Source: Nisaea nitritireducens (GTDB taxonomy: Bacteria; Pseudomonadota; Alphaproteobacteria; Thalassobaculales; Thalassobaculaceae). From it: 64,000 nucleotides of DNA. Each line of letters begins with the position of its first letter. Position 1 is the stretch's first letter. The DNA lies in the NCBI RefSeq assembly GCF_014904795.1, contig NZ_JACZFS010000031.1, positions 62,001 through 126,000 of the forward strand. Direction: 5' to 3'. Both the position numbers and the translations under genes were made by a program. This document shows positions 59,511-64,000 of the stretch, piece by piece. The notes under the pieces were generated by a model that saw only the letters and a list, made by a program, of their open reading frames with translations, was not told where the DNA came from and did no database searches.

Positions 59511-62183
59511 TCAGGAAATTTTTGAATGCTCGATCATCGCCTGGGCTGCGGCAATACGCGCCACCGGCAGACGGTTCGGTGCGCAGGAGACATAATCAAG
59601 CCCGATGGAGTGGCAAAAGCGGACTGTCTTTGCGTCCCCGCCATGTTCTCCGCAAATACCGATCAGCAATTCCGGGTTTTCCGTCCGGCCGCGTTCCGTT
59701 GCGATCCGCACCAGCTCGCCCACGCCCTCGATATCGAGGGTAACGAAGGGATCGAGATCGACCACCGAATTGTTCATGTATGTGGTCAGGAAGGCATCGG
59801 CGTCATCCCGCGACATACCGAAGACGGTGCGTGTCAGATCGTCGGTACCAAAGCTGAAAAAGTCCGCACTCTTGGCGATCTCGCCCGCACGCAAGGCCGC
59901 ACGGGGCAGCTCGATCAGGGTGCCAACCCTGTAGGTGATGGTGCAGCCGGTTTCCTGCTCGACCTCGGCGGCCACCCGGTCGACGATGACCCGGACGAAA
60001 TCGAACTCCCGCTTGCCGACAACCAGCGGTACGGTGATTTCCAGCGTCACCGTATCGCCGAATTCCTTCAGCACATCGCTCGCCGCGACGAACATGGCGC
60101 GGACCTGCATGTCGGTGATTTCCGGATAGGAAATCGCCAGCCGGCACCCGCGATGACCGAGCACCGGCACGATCTGGCGCACCGCCGCGACCCGTTTGCG
60201 CACCGCCTCGACCGGCAGGCCGAGGGCCTCCGCCGTCTCCTGATACTCCGCGTCGCTTTCCGGCAAGACCTCGTCGAGCGGCGGGTCGAGCAGGCGTACC
60301 GCCACCGGGAAGCCGCGCAGCTCGCGAAACAGCTTGGTGAAATCGGCGCGCTGCAGCGGGAACAACCGGTCGAGCGACGGCCGCCGCTCTTTCTCGTTCC
60401 GGGCCAGGGTCAGCTCCCGCACGGTCATGATCCGGGACGGTGCGAAGAAGGTATGCTCCGTACTGACCAGCCCGATACCGTCCGCCCCGAAAGCGTGAGC
60501 GGCCCGTGCATCCTCCATGGTCTCGACATTGGCGCGGACGTCGAGATGCCGTATCTCGTCAGCCCAGGAGACAAGGGTCTTCAGATCTTCCGGAAGCTGC
60601 GGCTCGATTGTCGGAATGCGGCCGAGATAGATACCGCCGCCAGTGCCGTCGAGAGTGATTTCGTCGCCGTCGCGCACGGTCACATCGCCCACGGTGAAGC
60701 AGGTACCCGCCGCATCGATCCGGACCGTGCTGGCACCGCAAATACAGGGGCGTCCCATGCCGCGCGCGACCACAGCCGCATGGCTGGTCAGGCCGCCCCG
60801 CGCGGTGACGATACCGACCGCCGCATGCATACCGTGAATGTCGTTCGGGCTGGTTTCCTTGCGGACCAGGATCACGTCCTCGCCGTCGCGTGACCGGCGG
60901 ATGGCGTCGTCCGGGTCGAACACGGCGATGCCACTGGCCGCCCCGGGCGATGCCGGCAGGCCACGGGCAATCGGCTCCGCCCCGGCAGAGGGATCGACGG
61001 ACGGATAAAGCAAGCTGTCGAGATCGTCCGGATTGACCCGCATGACCGCATCCCGGCGCGAGATCAGCCCCTCCCGTTCCATGTCGACGGCGATCTTCAG
61101 CCCAGCCTCGACCGTTCGTTTGGCGGACCGGGTCTGCAGCAGGAACAACTCCCCGTCCTCGGCCGTGAATTCGATGTCCTGCACGTCACCATAGTGACGC
61201 TCCAGGCGATCGCAGAGGGTCTGCAGCTTGTCGAACAGGCCGGGCGCATGGGCGGAAAGCGCCTCTGCATCTTCCGCCGCGCCATGCATTGCACTTTCCA
61301 CAAGCGGCAGCGGCGTACGCAGCCCGGCCACCACATCCTCGCCCTGGGCATTCGGCAGATATTCGCCGTAGGGCTCTTTCACTCCGGTGGAGGGATTGCG
61401 GGTGAAGGCAACGCCGGTGACACTCTCCTGGCCAAGATTGCCAAACACCATGGCCTGCACGGTGACGGCGGTACCGGTTTCGTCCGGAATATCGTGCAGG
61501 GAGCGGTAGATCACCGCACGCTGGTTGTTCCAGGACCGAATGACCCCGCCGATGGCCCCCCAGAGCTGTTCGAAAGGATCTTCCGGGAAGCGCTCACCGG
61601 ACTCGTCCTCGACGATCTGCTTGAAGCGTACCGCCATCTCGGCAAAGGCATCGGCGGTAAGGTCGCGATCGAAATCCGCGCCGTGGTCTTCCTTGATCTC
61701 GTCGGCGGCCTCCTCGAACAGGAAACCGTCCACGTCGAGCACGACTTCGCCATACATGTTGATGAAGCGGCGGTAGCAATCGTAAGCGAAGCGGCGGTCA
61801 TCGGATTTCCGGGCCAGCCCCTCGACCACGGCATCGTTGAGGCCGAGATTGAGTACCGTATCCATCATCCCGGGCATCGATGCGGCACCGCCGGAGCGCA
61901 CGGAGACGAGCAGCGGGTTTTCCGGATCGCCAAACCGGGCGCCCCGTGCTTTTTCCAGCTGCGCGAGCCCTTCCCGGACCGACGCGTCCAGCGTCTCCGG
62001 GAAAGTGCCGTCATGGCTGTGATAATAACCGCAGACATCGGTGGTGATGGTGAAACCGGGCGGCACGGGCAGCCCGATCGCACTCATTTCCGCGAGATTG
62101 GCGCCCTTGGAGCCAAGCAGACCTTCCATACCGGCGGAGCCTTCTGCCGCTCCCCCGCCGAATGTGTAGATCCACTTCTCCAT
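59511..62183 (-). CDS. ppdK: pyruvate, phosphate dikinase
   Basis: PPDK interconverts pyruvate, ATP and phosphate with PEP, AMP and pyrophosphate. The 890-aa protein has the N-terminal ATP-grasp domain (LLGSKGANLAEMSAIGLPVPPGF, RSGGAASMPGMMDTVLNLG), the phosphohistidine H468 in GGLTSHAAVVARGMGRPC, and the C-terminal PEP barrel (FFSFGTDDLTRTVFG and ICGEHGGD). Length and domain order are standard. It follows glyS by 10 bp, a common alphaproteobacterial arrangement. Confidence 0.96.
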   Translation of the reverse strand: MEKWIYTFGGGAAEGSAGMEGLLGSKGANLAEMSAIGLPVPPGFTITTDVCGYYHSHDGTFPETLDASVREGLAQLEKARGARFGDPENPLLVSVRSGGAASMPGMMDTVLNLGLNDAVVEGLARKSDDRRFAYDCYRRFINMYGEVVLDVDGFLFEEAADEIKEDHGADFDRDLTADAFAEMAVRFKQIVEDESGERFPEDPFEQLWGAIGGVIRSWNNQRAVIYRSLHDIPDETGTAVTVQAMVFGNLGQESVTGVAFTRNPSTGVKEPYGEYLPNAQGEDVVAGLRTPLPLVESAMHGAAEDAEALSAHAPGLFDKLQTLCDRLERHYGDVQDIEFTAEDGELFLLQTRSAKRTVEAGLKIAVDMEREGLISRRDAVMRVNPDDLDSLLYPSVDPSAGAEPIARGLPASPGAASGIAVFDPDDAIRRSRDGEDVILVRKETSPNDIHGMHAAVGIVTARGGLTSHAAVVARGMGRPCICGASTVRIDAAGTCFTVGDVTVRDGDEITLDGTGGGIYLGRIPTIEPQLPEDLKTLVSWADEIRHLDVRANVETMEDARAAHAFGADGIGLVSTEHTFFAPSRIMTVRELTLARNEKERRPSLDRLFPLQRADFTKLFRELRGFPVAVRLLDPPLDEVLPESDAEYQETAEALGLPVEAVRKRVAAVRQIVPVLGHRGCRLAISYPEITDMQVRAMFVAASDVLKEFGDTVTLEITVPLVVGKREFDFVRVIVDRVAAEVEQETGCTITYRVGTLIELPRAALRAGEIAKSADFFSFGTDDLTRTVFGMSRDDADAFLTTYMNNSVVDLDPFVTLDIEGVGELVRIATERGRTENPELLIGICGEHGGDAKTVRFCHSIGLDYVSCAPNRLPVARIAAAQAMIEHSKIS

Positions 62184-62193
62184 CGCGCCGCCG

Positions 62194-64000
62194 TCAGGCC
62201 TCTATCTTCGAGAAATCCGCGATCCTGTGCGCAGCCGACCCAACCCGCGCCAACAGCGCAAGGCGGTTCCGGCGCACCGCCGGATCATCGACATTGACCG
62301 TCACCTTGTCGAAGAAGGCATCGACCGGTCCGCGCAGCCCTGCGAGAGCCGCCATGGCCGCTTCGAAATCCTCACCGGCAAGCGCCTTGTCGGCTCCATC
62401 TTCGGCCACAATCAGGGCTTGTGAAAGCGCCTTCTCCTCGTCCTGCGCAAGCAGAGCTTCGTCGGTGGCGCCGTCATGGGTCGCGCCGTCCTTCTTTTCC
62501 TCCGCCCGCACAATGTTGCCCGCCCGGCGAACGCCCGCCAGAAGGTTGGCGCCGTCATCGGTGGAAAGCACGGACTGCAGCGCAGTGACCCGGGCAAGCA
62601 GGCGGACCAGATCGTCCTCGCCGCCAAGCGCGAATACTGCGGACACCAGATCGTGCCGCACACCGCCTTCGCGCAAATGGACCTTCAGACGGTCCGCAAA
62701 GAAATCGAGAAGACCATCCGGCGCACCAAGCCCCGGATAGAGCCCGGCAGCCTTCGTAAAAGCATCGCCCAGCGGCAGCCGCAGCTTGTTCTCGACGATC
62801 AGACGGATGACCCCGAGCGCTGCACGGCGCAGGGCGAACGGATCCTTGGAGCCGGTTGGTTTTTCATCGATGGCAAAGAACCCGGCAAGCGTATCCAGCT
62901 TGTCCGCGAGCGCGACAGCGATGCTCTCAGGCGCGGTCGGGCACCGGTCGTTCGGCCCCTGCGGCGCGTAATGATCGGCGATGGCATCGGCCACTTCCGG
63001 CGCCTCGCCATCATGCAATGCGTAATAGCGGCCCATGATGCCCTGCAGCTCCGGAAACTCGCCAACCATTTCGGTGACAAGGTCCGCCTTGCAGAGCGTC
63101 GCCGCGCGCTTCGCCTTGCCGGCATCGGCACCCGGCACATACGCCGCGAGCCATTCCGCCAGCGCTTCCAGCCGCCCGGCCTTGTCGGCGACAGTGCCAA
63201 GCTTCTGGTAGAACAGGATATCGGACAGTTTGCCTGTCCGGCTTTCCAGCTTCACCGCCCGGTCCTGATCCCAGAAGAATTTTGCGTCCGACAGGCGGGC
63301 CCGCAGAACCTTCTCGTTCCCGGCCCGGATGGTCGCATCCCGCTCCGGGTCCGCCGCCATGTTGGAGACGGTGATAAAGCGGCTGGCAAGGGTGCCGTCG
63401 GCATGCTCGGCGGAGAAATATTTCTGGTGGCTGCGCATGGAAGTCACCAGCGCTTCCGCCGGCACGTCCATGAAGGCATCGTCGATCCGGCCCATGATCG
63501 GCACCGGCCATTCGACCAGCCCGCAAACCTCTTCCAGCAGACCCTGATCCGGCTTCACCGTCAAATTCTCGGCCTTGGCGAGCGCGGCCGCGCCTTCCTC
63601 GATGATGCGCTTGCGCTCTTCCCGGTCGATAATGACGAAAGCCGCACGCAGCTTCGCCTGATAATCCGCGAAATCGCTGACCGTAATAGCATCGGGCGCG
63701 AGGAAACGGTGCCCGCGCGTCTGGTTCGTGAAAGTCAGCGCGCCGCCGCCGAGATCGACAGCACCATCCAGCGTCTCACCGCCGAACACCGCCAGCACAC
63801 CATGCATCGGGCGCACCCAGCGGAAGGCGTGACGGCCCCAGCGCATGCTTTTCGGCCAGGCCAGTTCCTTCACCGCCTCGGCAAGAATGCCCGGCAGCAC
63901 GGCACGGGTTTCCGCGCCCTTGGTTTCGACCACGGCATAGAGGAACGTGCCTTTCGGCGTTTCCCGCTTCTCGCACTGGTCCAGCGTCAGGCCGACGGAC
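62194..64000 (-). CDS. glyS: glycine--tRNA ligase beta subunit (5' end beyond window)
   Basis: GlyS is the tRNA-binding subunit of the alpha2beta2 glycyl-tRNA synthetase. About 602 codons are visible and the N-terminus is outside the window. [59 protein letters not shown] and [13 protein letters not shown] are typical, as is the C-terminal helical domain. The visible frame is open from the window edge. glyQ is expected just upstream. It is 10 bp before ppdK. Confidence 0.95.
   Translation of the reverse strand, partial: SVGLTLDQCEKRETPKGTFLYAVVETKGAETRAVLPGILAEAVKELAWPKSMRWGRHAFRWVRPMHGVLAVFGGETLDGAVDLGGGALTFTNQTRGHRFLAPDAITVSDFADYQAKLRAAFVIIDREERKRIIEEGAAALAKAENLTVKPDQGLLEEVCGLVEWPVPIMGRIDDAFMDVPAEALVTSMRSHQKYFSAEHADGTLASRFITVSNMAADPERDATIRAGNEKVLRARLSDAKFFWDQDRAVKLESRTGKLSDILFYQKLGTVADKAGRLEALAEWLAAYVPGADAGKAKRAATLCKADLVTEMVGEFPELQGIMGRYYALHDGEAPEVADAIADHYAPQGPNDRCPTAPESIAVALADKLDTLAGFFAIDEKPTGSKDPFALRRAALGVIRLIVENKLRLPLGDAFTKAAGLYPGLGAPDGLLDFFADRLKVHLREGGVRHDLVSAVFALGGEDDLVRLLARVTALQSVLSTDDGANLLAGVRRAGNIVRAEEKKDGATHDGATDEALLAQDEEKALSQALIVAEDGADKALAGEDFEAAMAALAGLRGPVDAFFDKVTVNVDDPAVRRNRLALLARVGSAAHRIADFSKIEA

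Noticed and set aside
1-64000. CRISPR arrays, insertion sequences, prophage or toxin-antitoxin genes.
   Set aside because: No regularly spaced repeats, transposase, integrase, phage structural or toxin-antitoxin motifs were found on either strand.

Overview
The window is about 62-63% GC, densely coded, and reads as one contiguous piece of an alphaproteobacterial chromosome. Several genes typical of that class support this: an IalB-like secreted protein, an RpoE/ChrR-type sigma/anti-sigma pair, a Rhizobium-type asparaginase, DUF1289 and DUF1491 proteins, glyS next to ppdK, and two DNA sites matching the Irr iron-control element. A Rhodospirillales-type marine or soil heterotroph fits best, but that is a guess. 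I see no prophage, insertion sequence or CRISPR array.

Layout. 1-8.9 kb is housekeeping: queC (cut by the window edge), rlmN, a FAD oxidoreductase, an IalB-like protein, an ECF sigma/ChrR-like pair, a TrmH-type methyltransferase, asparaginase and aspS. 9-18 kb is cell-surface sugar: a minus-strand dTDP-rhamnose operon (rfbC-rfbB-rfbD-rfbA) ending in an M23 peptidase, three family-2 glycosyltransferases, a YqaA-type membrane protein and an orphan DUF4347 protein behind an AT-rich leader. 18-23 kb holds speD-speE, RidA, DUF1289, a DJ-1-like protein without cysteine, tRNA-Gly(CCC), apaG and folE. 23-32 kb has trkH, an ArgE-like deacetylase, a pentonate-type dehydratase, a sensorless histidine kinase and the D-erythronate genes otnK/otnI/denD. 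32-36.8 kb has a phosphatase, unknown proteins, a glycosyltransferase and an iron module (unknown 158-aa protein, bfr, bfd). 37-40 kb has cobQ, two cyclophilins and DUF1491. 40.2-50.1 kb is a long nucleoside operon: BMP-type ABC transporter, purine nucleoside phosphorylase, deoC, deoA, deoB, DUF2937 and a family-4-like uracil-DNA glycosylase. 50-59 kb has an EamA transporter, YeeE/DUF302, two divergent sugar-acid gene groups, a PRISE-type reductase and a di-haem cytochrome c peroxidase. 59.5-64 kb has ppdK and glyS (cut by the window edge).

How it works together. Tight spacing and ATGA/GTGA overlaps suggest coupled translation in speD-speE, otnI-denD, the transporter and phosphorylase genes, and DUF2937-UDG. 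The nucleoside operon would import a nucleoside, split it by phosphorolysis and convert the sugar phosphate to glyceraldehyde-3-phosphate and acetaldehyde. The erythronate genes would make 3-oxo-tetronate-4-phosphate, but the final decarboxylase (OtnC) is not here.

The most notable signals are: (1) a ChrR-like anti-sigma factor whose cupin metal site is complete but whose N-terminal zinc ligands are all replaced; (2) Irr-type palindromes upstream of bfr and of the cytochrome c peroxidase, the latter beside an FNR-like site; (3) Fur-like sites at bfd and at an unrecognised 158-aa gene; (4) an orphan DUF4347 gene with paired AT-rich palindromes; (5) a 14-bp inverted repeat bracketing the leader of the orphan histidine kinase.
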